64,000 nucleotides of DNA from Pseudomonas nicosulfuronedens (GTDB lineage: Bacteria > Pseudomonadota > Gammaproteobacteria > Pseudomonadales > Pseudomonadaceae): NCBI RefSeq assembly GCF_005877905.1, contig NZ_SWDV01000003.1, forward strand, positions 248,001-312,000, in the 5' to 3' direction. The position numbers and the translations under genes are program-made. Within the stretch, counting starts at the first letter, position 1. Every line of letters begins with the position of its first letter. The notes beneath the pieces were generated by a model. That model was not told the origin of the DNA. It worked only from the letters and a program-made list of their open reading frames with translations, and did not search any database. Positions 17,360-26,446 of the stretch are shown piece by piece.

Positions 17360-19570
17360 ATGAGCTTCGACGCCGATGACGAAATCCTCCAGGACTTCCT
17401 GGTGGAGGCCGGCGAGATTCTCGAGCTACTGTCCGAACAACTGGTCGAGCTGGAAAGCCGCCCGGATGACATGGACCTGCTCAATGCAATCTTCCGTGGG
17501 TTCCATACCGTCAAAGGTGGTGCCGGCTTCCTCCAGCTGAATGCGCTGGTGGAGTGCTGCCACATCGCCGAGAACGTGTTCGACATGCTGCGCAAGGGCG
17601 AACGCCGCGTGGATGCCGAGCTGATGGACGTGATGCTGCAGGCGCTGGACACCGTCAACGTCATGTTCCAGCAGGTACGTGATGCCGAGGAGCCGACGCC
17701 GGCCACGCCCGAGCTGCTGGCCGCGCTGTCGCGCCTGGCTGACCCGAGCGCCGCTCCTGCCGAGGCTCCCGCGGCGGCCGTTGCCGAGCCCGTCGCGGAA
17801 GAAGCCCCGGCCGCTTATGGCGACATCACCGACGCCGAGTTCGAGCAGCTGATGGATGCCCTCGAACCGGCCGCCGAGGCACCTGCCGCGCCGGTTGGCG
17901 CGGGTGGTGACGACATCACCGACGACGAGTTCGAAGCGCTGCTCGACCAGCTGCATGGCAAGGGCCAGTTCAGCACTGCTGCCAAGGAGTCCGTCAGCGT
18001 GGCTCCGGCACCTGCTGCCGAGACGCCGGCCGCAGCTTCTGGTGACGAGATCAGCGACGACGAGTTCGAAGCACTGCTCGACCAGTTGCACGGCAAGGGC
18101 CAGTTCACTGGTGCCAAGGAAGAAGCCCCTGCTCCTGCCGAACCTGTTGCCGAGAAGAAAGCCGAGGAAGCTCCGGCGGCCGGCGGCGACGACAACATCA
18201 CCGACGACGAATTCGAGAAGCTGCTCGACGAACTGCACGGCAAAGGCCAGTTCACCGGCGCAAAGGAAGAGCCGGTCGAGGCTGCCAAGCCGGCTACCGC
18301 AGCGCCCGCGCCCAAGCCTGCCGCCGCTCCGGCGCCGGCCGCTGCTGCCAAGCCTGCGTCCGCCAAGCCCGCCGCTGCCGCCGCCGAGAAACCGGCCAAC
18401 GAAGCGGAAACCACCGTGCGCGTGGACACCGCCCGCCTGGACGAGATCATGAACATGGTCGGCGAACTGGTGCTGGTGCGTAACCGCCTGGTGCGCCTGG
18501 GCCTGAACAGCGGCGACGAGGCGATGGCCAAGGCCGTCTCCAACCTCGACGTGGTCACCGCCGACCTGCAGTCTTCGGTCATGAAGACCCGCATGCAGCC
18601 GATCAAGAAGGTCTTCGGCCGCTTCCCGCGCCAGGTCCGCGATCTGGCTCGCAACCTGAAGAAAGAGATCAACCTCGAGCTGATCGGCGAAGAAACCGAC
18701 CTGGACAAGAACCTCGTCGAGGCCCTGGCCGACCCGCTGGTGCACCTGGTGCGCAACGCGGTGGACCACGGCATCGAAGGTCCTGACGAGCGCGAGGCTG
18801 CCGGCAAGTCGCGTTCGGGCAAGGTGGTGCTGTCCGCCGAGCAGGAAGGCGACCACATCCTGCTGTCGATCTCCGACGACGGCAAAGGCATGGACCCGGA
18901 CGTTCTGCGCGCCAAGGCCGTAGAGAAGGGCCTGCTGGACAAGGACGCGGCCGATCGCCTGTCCGAGTCCGACTGCTACAACCTGATCTTCGCCCCGGGC
19001 TTCTCGACCAAGACCGAGATTTCCGACGTCTCCGGCCGCGGTGTCGGCATGGACGTGGTGAAGACCAAGATTTCCCAGCTCAACGGGATCATCAACATCT
19101 ACTCGACCAAGGGCCAGGGCTCGAAGATCGTCATCAAGGTCCCGCTGACCCTGGCGATCATGCCGACCCTGATGGTGATGCTGGGTAACCAGGCCTTCGC
19201 CTTCCCGCTGGTCAACGTCAACGAGATCTTCCACCTCGACCTGTCGAACACCAACGTGGTCGACGGCCAGGAAGTGGTGATCGTCCGCGACAAGGCCCTG
19301 CCGTTGTTCTACCTCAAGCGCTGGCTGGTGCCGGGCGCGCAGTATGACGAGCCGGGCGAGGGGCACGTGGTGATCCTCTCCGTGGGCACTCAGCGCATCG
19401 GCTTCGTGGTCGACCAACTGGTGGGTCAGGAAGAGGTGGTGATCAAGCCGCTGGGCAAGATGCTGCAGGGCACGCCGGGTATGGCGGGGGCAACGATTAC
19501 AGGGGACGGGCGCATCGCGCTGATCCTCGACGTGCCGAGCATGCTCAAGCGCTACGCCCGTCGTATCTGA
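17360..19570 (+). CDS. cheA: Chemotaxis histidine kinase CheA
   Basis: CheA is the kinase of the chemotaxis array and phosphorylates CheY and CheB. In 736 residues, the HPt (P1) domain has H49 in FHTVKGGAG. A long Ala/Pro/Glu linker (about 125-350) holds one diverged and three near-identical acidic helical motifs of the type TDDEFEALLDQLHGKGQF. P3 dimerisation follows (TVRVDTARLDEIMNMVGEL). The P4 ATPase has N and G boxes (HLVRNAVDHGIE, SDDGKGMD, GRGVGMDVV), and a P5 CheW-like domain ends the protein. No compact P2 domain is obvious in the linker, so the repeats may take the P2 role. The linker may also hold the ParP-interacting segment described for polar arrays. Confidence 0.95.
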   Translation: MSFDADDEILQDFLVEAGEILELLSEQLVELESRPDDMDLLNAIFRGFHTVKGGAGFLQLNALVECCHIAENVFDMLRKGERRVDAELMDVMLQALDTVNVMFQQVRDAEEPTPATPELLAALSRLADPSAAPAEAPAAAVAEPVAEEAPAAYGDITDAEFEQLMDALEPAAEAPAAPVGAGGDDITDDEFEALLDQLHGKGQFSTAAKESVSVAPAPAAETPAAASGDEISDDEFEALLDQLHGKGQFTGAKEEAPAPAEPVAEKKAEEAPAAGGDDNITDDEFEKLLDELHGKGQFTGAKEEPVEAAKPATAAPAPKPAAAPAPAAAAKPASAKPAAAAAEKPANEAETTVRVDTARLDEIMNMVGELVLVRNRLVRLGLNSGDEAMAKAVSNLDVVTADLQSSVMKTRMQPIKKVFGRFPRQVRDLARNLKKEINLELIGEETDLDKNLVEALADPLVHLVRNAVDHGIEGPDEREAAGKSRSGKVVLSAEQEGDHILLSISDDGKGMDPDVLRAKAVEKGLLDKDAADRLSESDCYNLIFAPGFSTKTEISDVSGRGVGMDVVKTKISQLNGIINIYSTKGQGSKIVIKVPLTLAIMPTLMVMLGNQAFAFPLVNVNEIFHLDLSNTNVVDGQEVVIVRDKALPLFYLKRWLVPGAQYDEPGEGHVVILSVGTQRIGFVVDQLVGQEEVVIKPLGKMLQGTPGMAGATITGDGRIALILDVPSMLKRYARRI
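17816..18253 (+). repeat. Four-copy peptide repeat in the CheA linker
   Basis: Residues 153-169 (diverged), 184-203, 229-248 and 278-298 of CheA repeat the core (I/T)(T/S)DDEFEALLDQLHGKGQF. Copies 2-4 are nearly identical, and the DNA copies remain similar, which suggests fairly recent duplication or gene conversion. The core resembles the CheY-binding peptides of FliM (SQDEIDALLHG) and CheZ (DDVDDLLSSLGF). Confidence 0.85.
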
Positions 19571-19647
19571 CCGCCATGGGTGGGCGCAGTCAATAAAACA
19601 AGCTGCGCTCGCTCGTGTGATGGAAGAAGTTTTTTTCAGGAGTGTCT

Positions 19648-20766
19648 ATGGCTGTCAAAGTCCTGGTGGTGGACGATTCGGGGTTCTTCCGCCGCCGTGT
19701 CTCGGAGATTCTTTCGGCTGACCCGCAGATCCAGGTGGTCGGTACGGCGACCAACGGCCGCGAGGCAATCGATCAGGCGCTGGCGCTCAAGCCCGACGTG
19801 ATCACCATGGACTACGAGATGCCGCTGATGGACGGCATCACCGCCGTGCGGACCATCATGCAACGCTGTCCGACGCCGGTCCTGATGTTCTCCTCGCTGA
19901 CCCACGAGGGCGCGCGGGTGACCCTGGACGCGCTGGACGCCGGCGCCGTCGATTACCTGCCGAAGAATTTCGAGGACATCTCGCGCAACCCGGACAAGGT
20001 CCGCCAGCTGCTGTGCGAGAAGGTCCACACCATCGCCAAGAGCAACCGCCGCTTCGCCGCGTACGCTTCGTATTCGTCGAGCTCGGCCGCTCCGGCTTCG
20101 ACTCCCGCTGCCGGCACGGCGCGCCCGACCGCTTCCGCTTCGGCGGGCGGCAGCCATGCGCCGGCCGCTCCGGCTCCGGCGACCTCCGCCGCCCCAAAGC
20201 GTAAGCCCTACCGGCTGGTAGCCATCGGCACTTCGACCGGTGGGCCGGTGGCGCTGCAGCGGGTCCTGACCCAGCTGCCTGCCAACTTCCCCGCGCCCCT
20301 GGTGCTGATCCAGCATATGCCGGCGGCCTTCACCAAGGCCTTTGCCGAGCGCCTGGACAAGCTGTGCAAGATCACCGTCAAGGAAGCCGAGGATGGCGAC
20401 ATCCTGCGTCCCGGCGTGGCCCTGCTGGCTCCCGGTGGCAAGCAGATGATGGTCGATGCTCGTGGCGCGATCCGTATCCTGCCGGGTGACGAACGCCTGA
20501 ACTACAAGCCCTGCGTCGACGTGACCTTCGGTTCCGCGTCCAAGGCGTACGGCGACAAGGTCCTGGCAGTGGTTCTCACCGGCATGGGCGCCGACGGCCG
20601 CGAGGGCGCACGCATGCTCAAGCAGGGCGGCGCTCAGGTCTGGGCCCAGGATGAAGCCAGCTGCGTGATCTACGGCATGCCCATGGCGATCGCCAAGGCC
20701 GGCCTGGCCGATGCGGTGTTCAGCCTGGACGACATCGGCCGCCACCTGACCGAGGCCTGCGGCTGA
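19648..20766 (+). CDS. cheB: Chemotaxis methylesterase CheB
   Basis: CheB removes methyl groups from (or deamidates) chemoreceptors to reset sensitivity. It has 372 residues: a receiver (D55 in ITMDYEMP), an Ala/Ser/Pro-rich linker, and the methylesterase domain with catalytic Ser in [11 protein letters not shown], His in LIQHMP and Asp in TGMGADG. The ATG at 19648 is placed right behind the Shine-Dalgarno CAGGAG; the in-frame GTG at 19642 overlaps that site and is rejected. The stop overlaps the motC ATG. Confidence 0.95.
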   Translation: MAVKVLVVDDSGFFRRRVSEILSADPQIQVVGTATNGREAIDQALALKPDVITMDYEMPLMDGITAVRTIMQRCPTPVLMFSSLTHEGARVTLDALDAGAVDYLPKNFEDISRNPDKVRQLLCEKVHTIAKSNRRFAAYASYSSSSAAPASTPAAGTARPTASASAGGSHAPAAPAPATSAAPKRKPYRLVAIGTSTGGPVALQRVLTQLPANFPAPLVLIQHMPAAFTKAFAERLDKLCKITVKEAEDGDILRPGVALLAPGGKQMMVDARGAIRILPGDERLNYKPCVDVTFGSASKAYGDKVLAVVLTGMGADGREGARMLKQGGAQVWAQDEASCVIYGMPMAIAKAGLADAVFSLDDIGRHLTEACG

Positions 20767-21506
20767 TGGATGTCCTCAGCCTGGTCGGCCTGATCCTCGC
20801 GCTGGTTGCCATCATCGGTGGCAACTTCCTCGAGGGCGGGCACGTCGGTGCCCTGGCGAACGGCCCGGCGGCACTGATCGTGGTGGGCGGCACCCTGGCC
20901 GCCGCGCTGCTGCAGACCCCGGTCGCGGTGCTCAAGCGCGCCGTGACCATGCTGCGCTGGATGGTCCTGCCGCCCAAGGTGGACTTGGTCGGCGGCATCA
21001 ACCACGTGGTCGGCTGGAGCATGACGGCACGCAAGGAAGGCCTGCTGGGCCTGGAAACCGTCGCCGACGCCGAGCGTGACCCCTACGCGCGCAAGGGCCT
21101 GCAACTGCTGGTGGACGGCACCGAGCCCGAGGCCATCCGCAGCATTCTCGAAGTCGACCTGTTCAACCAGGAAAGCCGCGACCTGGCTGCCGCCAAGGTC
21201 TTCGAGGCCATGGGTGGCTACTCGCCGACCATCGGCATCATCGGCGCGGTGATGGGCCTGATCCACGTGATGGGCAACCTCGCCGACCCCAGCCAGCTGG
21301 GCAACGGCATCGCCGTTGCGTTCGTCGCCACCATCTACGGCGTGGGATTGGCCAACCTCCTGCTGCTGCCCATCGGCAACAAGCTGAAAAGTATCGTGCT
21401 GCGCCAGTCGTGCTACCGCGAAATGCTGATGGAGGGCCTGCTGTCCATCGCCGAGGGTGAGAACCCGCGCTCCATCGAGCTGAAGCTGCAAGGCTTCGTC
21501 GGCTGA
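20766..21506 (+). CDS. motC: Flagellar stator protein MotC (MotA family)
   Basis: MotC is the ion-channel stator subunit of the second Pseudomonas stator pair, which P. aeruginosa needs for swarming. The 246-residue protein has four membrane segments and MotA-family motifs (GNFLEGGH near the N-terminus, FEAMGGYSPTIGIIGAVMGLIHVM). Its ATG overlaps the cheB stop (TGATG). motD follows 10 bp downstream. Confidence 0.94.
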   Translation: MDVLSLVGLILALVAIIGGNFLEGGHVGALANGPAALIVVGGTLAAALLQTPVAVLKRAVTMLRWMVLPPKVDLVGGINHVVGWSMTARKEGLLGLETVADAERDPYARKGLQLLVDGTEPEAIRSILEVDLFNQESRDLAAAKVFEAMGGYSPTIGIIGAVMGLIHVMGNLADPSQLGNGIAVAFVATIYGVGLANLLLLPIGNKLKSIVLRQSCYREMLMEGLLSIAEGENPRSIELKLQGFVG

Positions 21507-21516
21507 GGAGGAGGGG

Positions 21517-22404
21517 ATGCGCATGCCTCGCCGCAGACGTCATGAGGAACACGAGAATCACGAACGCTGGCTGGTGTCCTATGCGGACTTCATCACCCTG
21601 CTGTTCGCCTTCTTCGTGGTGATGTACTCGATCTCCTCGATCAACGAGGGCAAGTACAAGATCCTCTCGGAGACCCTGACCGGCGTATTCAACCAGCCGG
21701 ACCGCTCGATTCGTCCGATCCCGGTTGGCGAGGAGCGCCCGCGCACCCAGCAGCCGGACCAGTCGATCACCGAGCCGGAGGACGAAGGCCAGGCCCAGGG
21801 CAGCCCCGATACCCTGCAGCAGATCAGCGACAGCGTGCGCCAGGCCTTCGGCGACCTGATTTCCACCGATCAGCTGTCGGTGCGCGGCAACGAGTTCTGG
21901 ATCGAGATCACCCTCAATTCCAGCCTGCTGTTCCCTAGCGGCGATGCGATTCCCAATGACGCCGCCTTCGAGATCATCGAGAAGGTCGCCAGGATTCTGG
22001 CGCCTTACCGCAACCCGGTGCATGTCGAAGGCTTCACCGACAACGTACCGATCCATAATTCGCAGTACCCGACCAACTGGGAGCTGTCCGCGGCCCGCGC
22101 CGCCAGCATCGTCCGCATGCTCGCCCAGGACGGCCTCGACGCCGGTCGGCTGGCGGCGGTGGGCTATGGCGAATTCCAGCCAGTGGCGGACAATGCCACG
22201 GCGGACGGCCGCGCACGCAACCGCCGGGTGGTGCTGGTGATCTCCCGCAACCTGGAGGTGCGCCGCAGCATCAGCGGTGTGGGCAGCGGCAAGGCGCAGC
22301 CGGACCCGGCGTTGCGGCATGCTGGCACGCAACCTGCACCAGTGATTGCCAGTGAGGCGCCCGGCAGTGGCGCCGTCAATTCTTCGTCATCGGCAGGGGA
22401 CTGA
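21517..22404 (+). CDS. motD: Flagellar stator protein MotD (MotB family)
   Basis: MotD anchors the stator to peptidoglycan. Its 295 residues show a short basic N-terminus, one membrane helix with the ion-binding Asp in SYADFITLLFAFF, a linker, and a C-terminal OmpA-like domain (VEGFTDNVPIHNSQYPTNWE, AVGYGEFQPVADNAT). Shine-Dalgarno GAGGAGG precedes ATG 21517; ATG 21523 is an alternative. Confidence 0.94.
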   Translation: MRMPRRRRHEEHENHERWLVSYADFITLLFAFFVVMYSISSINEGKYKILSETLTGVFNQPDRSIRPIPVGEERPRTQQPDQSITEPEDEGQAQGSPDTLQQISDSVRQAFGDLISTDQLSVRGNEFWIEITLNSSLLFPSGDAIPNDAAFEIIEKVARILAPYRNPVHVEGFTDNVPIHNSQYPTNWELSAARAASIVRMLAQDGLDAGRLAAVGYGEFQPVADNATADGRARNRRVVLVISRNLEVRRSISGVGSGKAQPDPALRHAGTQPAPVIASEAPGSGAVNSSSSAGD

Positions 22405-22453
22405 ACGATATGAAAACCCTGATCCGATCCTGTGCATGCGGGGAGCCAGCACT

Positions 22454-23242
22454 ATGAAAGTCTGGGCGGTAGCCAACCAGAAAGGTGGCGTCGGCAAGAC
22501 CACATCCTCGATCGCATTGGCGGGCCTGCTGGCGGATGCCGGCAAGCGCGTGCTGATCGTCGACCTGGACCCCCACGGCTCGATGACCAGCTACTTCGGC
22601 CATGACCCGGACACCCTGGAGCACAGCGTATTCGACCTGTTCCTGCACCAGGGCAACGTGCCCGAGGGGCTGCCGGAATCGCTGCTGTTGCCCACCAGCC
22701 ACGAACACATCCGCCTGCTGCCTTCGAGCACCGCGCTGGCCACCCTGGAGCGTCAGTCGCCCGGGCAGAACGGCCTGGGCCTGGTGATCGCCAAGAGCCT
22801 GGCGCAGCTGTGGAACGAATTCGACTACGCAATCATCGACAGCCCACCGCTGCTGGGCGTGCTGATGGTCAACGCCATGGCGGCCAGCCAGCACCTGGTG
22901 ATCCCGGTGCAGACCGAATTCCTCGCCCTCAAGGGCCTGGAGCGCATGGTCAACACGCTGAAGATGGTTAACCGCTCGCGCAAGCAGGCGCTGCCGTTCA
23001 CCATCGTGCCGACCCTGTTCGATCGCCGTACCCAGGCGTCGCTGGGCACTCTGCGGGTGCTGCGCGATACCTATCCGGATACGCTCTGGCAGGCGTTCAT
23101 TCCGGTGGACACCAAGCTGCGTGATGCCAGCCGCCTGGGCATGGTGCCCTCGCGCAACGACAGCAACAGCCGTGGCGTGATCGCCTACCGCGCGCTGCTC
23201 AAGCATCTGCTGGCCCATGTGCCGGCGAGCCAGGTAGCCTGA
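22454..23242 (+). CDS. parC: ParC, ParA-like ATPase for polar chemotaxis arrays
   Basis: The 262-residue ParA/Soj-family ATPase has Walker A KGGVGKTTSS (from residue 10), LIVDLDPHGS and YAIIDSPPLLG. It lies between motD and a CheW-like gene inside the chemotaxis cluster, far from any replication origin. In Vibrio and Pseudomonas such proteins (ParC) position arrays at the pole and help daughter cells inherit them. The start is the ATG at 22454; the longer open frame back to 22346 overlaps motD and is rejected. Confidence 0.9.
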   Translation: MKVWAVANQKGGVGKTTSSIALAGLLADAGKRVLIVDLDPHGSMTSYFGHDPDTLEHSVFDLFLHQGNVPEGLPESLLLPTSHEHIRLLPSSTALATLERQSPGQNGLGLVIAKSLAQLWNEFDYAIIDSPPLLGVLMVNAMAASQHLVIPVQTEFLALKGLERMVNTLKMVNRSRKQALPFTIVPTLFDRRTQASLGTLRVLRDTYPDTLWQAFIPVDTKLRDASRLGMVPSRNDSNSRGVIAYRALLKHLLAHVPASQVA

Positions 23243-23354
23243 GCATGTCGTTGCCCATGCCGGCCGGCCCGAACCAAAGAATCCGACGGATGCGCTCAAG
23301 AGCGGCGCGTCCGCTGCCGATAGGCTGGAATGTCACCTTGCGCGGTTATCCATC

Positions 23355-24296
23355 ATGAGTCGTTCCGCTACCGCCACTCGCCCCCAGCTTGCGCTGCAGT
23401 CCTACCTGGACGCGCTGCTGCAGGAGGCCACTTTCGAAGACTTCGTCCCGGAACCGGTGGCGCAGCCTGTCGCCGTGCCTGTTGCTCCGGCTCCGGTCGC
23501 CCCGGTGGCGCTGGTCGTCAGCGAGCCGGTCGCGCCCTTGCTCGCCGAGCCTCAGGCTGCCGTCGTACAGGCGCCGGAAGCCAGTGTCAGCCTCGACGAA
23601 TTCGAAGCGGCCGTACTCGAAGAACAGGTCCGTGATGCACGTTTGAACGTCGCCGCCCGAGCTCCGGTGGCCGAGCTGCGCCTGCCCGAGCCTGTGCCGG
23701 TCATCGAAGCGCCGGTGATCGCTGAGCCGACAGTCGATGAGCCGCCGGCGCAGATGGGCCAGGTCATCGACCTGCACCAGCCCGGCAGCGCCGAGATGCC
23801 TGCCGCGCCGCTGAAGCTGCTCGACGACGGTCGCCCGGTGTGGGCCGCCGAGCCCTTCGAGTGCCTGCTGTTCGACGTCGCCGGGCTGACCCTGGCGGTG
23901 CCGCTGGTTTGCCTGGGCTCCATCTATCCACTGGCGGGGCACGACCTGACCCCGCTGTTCGGCCAGCCTGACTGGTTCCTCGGCATCCTGCCGGGCCAGA
24001 ACGGCAACCTGAAGGTACTCGACACCGCGCGCTGGGTGATGCCCGAGCGTTACCGCGACGACTACCGCGAGGGGCTGCAGTATGTGATTTCCGTGCAGGG
24101 CTACGAGTGGGGCCTCGCCGTACACCAGGTCAGCCGCTCTGTGCGCCTGGACCCGTCCGAGGTGAAGTGGCGCAGCCAGCGCCAGCAACGCCCGTGGCTG
24201 GCCGGCACGGTGATCGACCAGATGTGCGCGCTGCTCGACGTCTCGGCCCTGGCCGAACTGATCGCCAGCGGCGCGACCAAGCGCCTGCAGCCTTGA
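23355..24296 (+). CDS. parP: ParP, CheW-domain adaptor of polar arrays
   Basis: The 313-residue protein has a short N-terminal conserved segment (LQSYLDALLQEA), a Val/Ala/Pro-rich linker (residues 35-150) and a C-terminal CheW-like domain (FECLLFDVAGLTLAVPL, WFLGILPGQNGNLKVLDTARWV). This matches ParP, which ties CheA arrays to ParC at the pole. It lies 112 bp after parC and 79 bp before cheW. Confidence 0.87.
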   Translation: MSRSATATRPQLALQSYLDALLQEATFEDFVPEPVAQPVAVPVAPAPVAPVALVVSEPVAPLLAEPQAAVVQAPEASVSLDEFEAAVLEEQVRDARLNVAARAPVAELRLPEPVPVIEAPVIAEPTVDEPPAQMGQVIDLHQPGSAEMPAAPLKLLDDGRPVWAAEPFECLLFDVAGLTLAVPLVCLGSIYPLAGHDLTPLFGQPDWFLGILPGQNGNLKVLDTARWVMPERYRDDYREGLQYVISVQGYEWGLAVHQVSRSVRLDPSEVKWRSQRQQRPWLAGTVIDQMCALLDVSALAELIASGATKRLQP

Positions 24297-24375
24297 GGCC
24301 GGGCCGGAAAACCACCTGAATTGAAAGACAACCTCCGCGCCGCAGGCGGCGTGGAACCAGAAGAGGCGAGGGGAT

Positions 24376-24855
24376 ATGAAGAAAACGTCAGCGCAAGGTG
24401 CCGAAGATCCGATTCTGCAGTGGGTCACCTTCCGCCTGGACAATGAGACCTACGGCATCAACGTGATGCAGGTCCAGGAAGTGCTGCGCTACACCGAGAT
24501 CGCGCCGGTTCCGGGTGCTCCGAGCTATGTGCTGGGCATCATCAACCTGCGCGGCAACGTGGTCACCGTGATCGACACCCGCCAGCGCTTCGGCCTCGAC
24601 CCTGCGCCGGTCTCGGACAACACCCGCATCGTCATCATCGAAGCCGACAAGCAGGTGGTGGGCATCCTGGTCGACAGCGTTGCCGAGGTCGTCTACCTGC
24701 GCCAATCCGAGATCGAGACTGCGCCGAACGTGGGTAACGACGAATCGGCCAAGTTCATCCAGGGCGTCTGCAACAAGAACGGCGAACTGCTGATCCTGGT
24801 CGAGCTGGACAAGATGATGACCGAGGAAGAGTGGTCGGAGCTGGAGAGCATCTGA
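24376..24855 (+). CDS. cheW: Chemotaxis coupling protein CheW
   Basis: CheW couples receptors to CheA. It has 159 residues and is a single CheW domain (QWVTFRLDNETYGINVMQVQEVLRY split by conserved positions, then VLGIINLRGNVVTVID and GILVDSVAEVV). The Shine-Dalgarno GAGGGGA precedes the ATG. The next gene begins 1 bp after the stop. Confidence 0.96.
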   Translation: MKKTSAQGAEDPILQWVTFRLDNETYGINVMQVQEVLRYTEIAPVPGAPSYVLGIINLRGNVVTVIDTRQRFGLDPAPVSDNTRIVIIEADKQVVGILVDSVAEVVYLRQSEIETAPNVGNDESAKFIQGVCNKNGELLILVELDKMMTEEEWSELESI

Positions 24856-24856
24856 G

Positions 24857-25264
24857 GTGCTGATCGCTCTGGTTGTGCTCGGTATCGCCTGCGCCGGTCT
24901 TGCACTGGCCTGCGTCTGGCTGTCCGGCCGGCAGCGCGCCCAGGAGGCCCAGGCGGTGCAGCTGGCCAAGCAGCTGGCGGTGTTCGAGCAGCGTCTGAAG
25001 GAGCAGGGCAAGCGCATCGAGTCGTACCAGCAGATCAATATCCGCATGGGCGAGGAGCTGCGTGAGCTGAACAAGCAGGTCGCGCCGCTGCCCGAGCGTC
25101 TGGTGCGCATCGAGCAGCGCGACCCCACCAGCCTGTCCTTCAGCCAGGCCGCGCGCCTGGTCGGCATGGGCGCCAGCCCGGAAGACCTGACCCAGAGCTG
25201 CGGCCTGTCCCAGGCCGAAGCCGAACTGGTCGCCCGCCTGCATCAGGGCAAGGCGCGCGACTAG
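24857..25264 (+). CDS. DUF2802-type coiled-coil membrane protein
   Basis: This 135-residue protein has one N-terminal membrane segment (residues 2-22), a helical coiled-coil stretch (LAKQLAVFEQRLKEQGKRIESYQQ) and a C-terminal helical motif (SFSQAARLVGMGASPEDLTQSCGLSQAEAELV). It matches the DUF2802 proteins encoded after cheW in pseudomonads. The function is unknown. It starts with GTG at 24857, coupled to cheW. No terminator follows directly (see 26421). Confidence 0.82.
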   Translation: MLIALVVLGIACAGLALACVWLSGRQRAQEAQAVQLAKQLAVFEQRLKEQGKRIESYQQINIRMGEELRELNKQVAPLPERLVRIEQRDPTSLSFSQAARLVGMGASPEDLTQSCGLSQAEAELVARLHQGKARD

Positions 25265-25280
25265 TACTGGTTGCCCCTGA

Positions 25281-26330
25281 TTAGCGATCGTAGGCTTCGT
25301 ACCTTTGCCTGACCTTGGACTTGCTACTGGATAAGCGATCCATGTGCCCGCAGGTCGGGCACCATCTTCCCGAGCGGATATTGCTGAATGCGCTGTGCCA
25401 GCTATGGCCTCGGTGACAGAGCCAATGCAGTTTTTCCTGGCATCGTATGTACTCGGCAGAAAGGCATTGACCGCCGCGCTCCGCAGCTATGCGTCGAGCG
25501 TCTTCGAGGGTTAGTCGCTGGGATTGCGTCAAACAGGCTTTGCACCAGCTACCAGCCAGGACGTGGGCGGCCTTGGTCTCCCACTCGTGGCCCTGGATGC
25601 ATCGAAAGCGGTAGCGAGGATTGGCACCCACATACTCGTCGGCCAGGCACTCCCCGCCATGCCGTGCGGCCGCTTCGTGCAGCCTGGCCAGACCGTCCAT
25701 TTGCCAGACAGCCAGATCGATCGGCCGGTGGCTGCAATAAGGGCACCAAAGATTGTCTTTCATGACAGATGAGCCTCGGGCTTGCCAGACATGCCCTTTG
25801 GCACAACGGAAGTCGTATTTCCTCATCAGTCCCAGGTACTGATCAGACAAGCAATTGCCGCCACGTCTTTTCGCTGCCTGTCGCAATCGCTTGAGGCCAT
25901 CTTTGAGCAGCAGCGTATCAGCCAGCTTGAGCCGACCATTGTTGCAGACTGGGCAGCTTATGTTCGCCAATGCGGTGCGACCGGTACGCTCCCAGGTATG
26001 CCCTTGCGCGCACCGGAAGTGATGATTGGTTTTCTCTCCCAGCCACTCTTTGCTCAATAGCCGGATACCCGCGGTCCTGGCCGTGGAGCGCAGCAACTGC
26101 AGGCGCTGAGTCTTCAGGCACGTCTGGCATTCGGGCAGCTTCGATTGTTGGGTGAAGGGCCTCATGTAGCGCTTGATCTCATGGCCTTTACGACAACGGA
26201 ACCAGTAGGTCGAGTCGAATCCCTTCCACTCCCCCAGCCGTTCCATGCCCACCCGTGCCACTTCGGCCTGCAAGTGGTCGTAACGTGCCTGGGCTGATGT
26301 CTCGTGTGGATAAGTCAGCGTCCGACTCAT
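25281..26330 (-). CDS. Five-finger zinc-binding (treble-clef-like) protein
   Basis: The 349-residue protein contains five C-x3-H...C-x2-C units: C46/H50/C68/C71, C107/H111/C126/C129, C176/H180/C196/C199, C244/H248/C263/C266 and C305/H309/C324/C327. The pattern is FRCxxGHxW about 15 residues before CPxC. Repeated linkers of the form GGxCLSxxY separate the later fingers. Proteins of this build are found on mobile DNA and in viruses, probably binding nucleic acid, but no function is established here. The ATG at 26330 has the Shine-Dalgarno AGAGG; an upstream extension to 26417 is unlikely. It is convergent with the cheW operon and less GC-rich than its flanks, suggesting acquisition. Confidence 0.75.
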   Translation of the reverse strand: MSRTLTYPHETSAQARYDHLQAEVARVGMERLGEWKGFDSTYWFRCRKGHEIKRYMRPFTQQSKLPECQTCLKTQRLQLLRSTARTAGIRLLSKEWLGEKTNHHFRCAQGHTWERTGRTALANISCPVCNNGRLKLADTLLLKDGLKRLRQAAKRRGGNCLSDQYLGLMRKYDFRCAKGHVWQARGSSVMKDNLWCPYCSHRPIDLAVWQMDGLARLHEAAARHGGECLADEYVGANPRYRFRCIQGHEWETKAAHVLAGSWCKACLTQSQRLTLEDARRIAAERGGQCLSAEYIRCQEKLHWLCHRGHSWHSAFSNIRSGRWCPTCGHMDRLSSSKSKVRQRYEAYDR

Positions 26331-26420
26331 TCGGCCAACCTCTATTCGTTGATTCCAACTGACTGAAAGAAAAGATTTTTTTGTAGATCTGGTGTCCCGT
26401 CCAAGTGTCCAAACCATCTT

Positions 26421-26446
26421 CCCCGCCAGTTGGCGGGGTGGTTTTT
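26421..26446 (+). terminator. Intrinsic terminator, + strand, apparently stranded
   Basis: CCCCGCCA at 26421-26428 pairs with TGGCGGGG at 26431-26438, and GTTTTT follows at 26441-26446. This is a good terminator for + strand transcription, yet the nearest + strand gene upstream is the DUF2802 gene ending at 25264. Confidence 0.75.

Noticed and set aside
17856..18452. Repeated DNA in cheA considered as a tandem repeat array or CRISPR
   Set aside because: The units are in frame, encode a conserved peptide and have no uniform spacer length. This is a coding repeat.
22454..23242. Chromosome-partition Soj/ParA near the origin
   Set aside because: There is no parB, parS-like repeat or origin gene nearby. 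The chemotaxis neighbours point to ParC.
26388..26446. tRNA 3' end or att site next to the terminator
   Set aside because: No cloverleaf could be formed upstream and there is no integrase gene of the tyrosine or serine type in the region.
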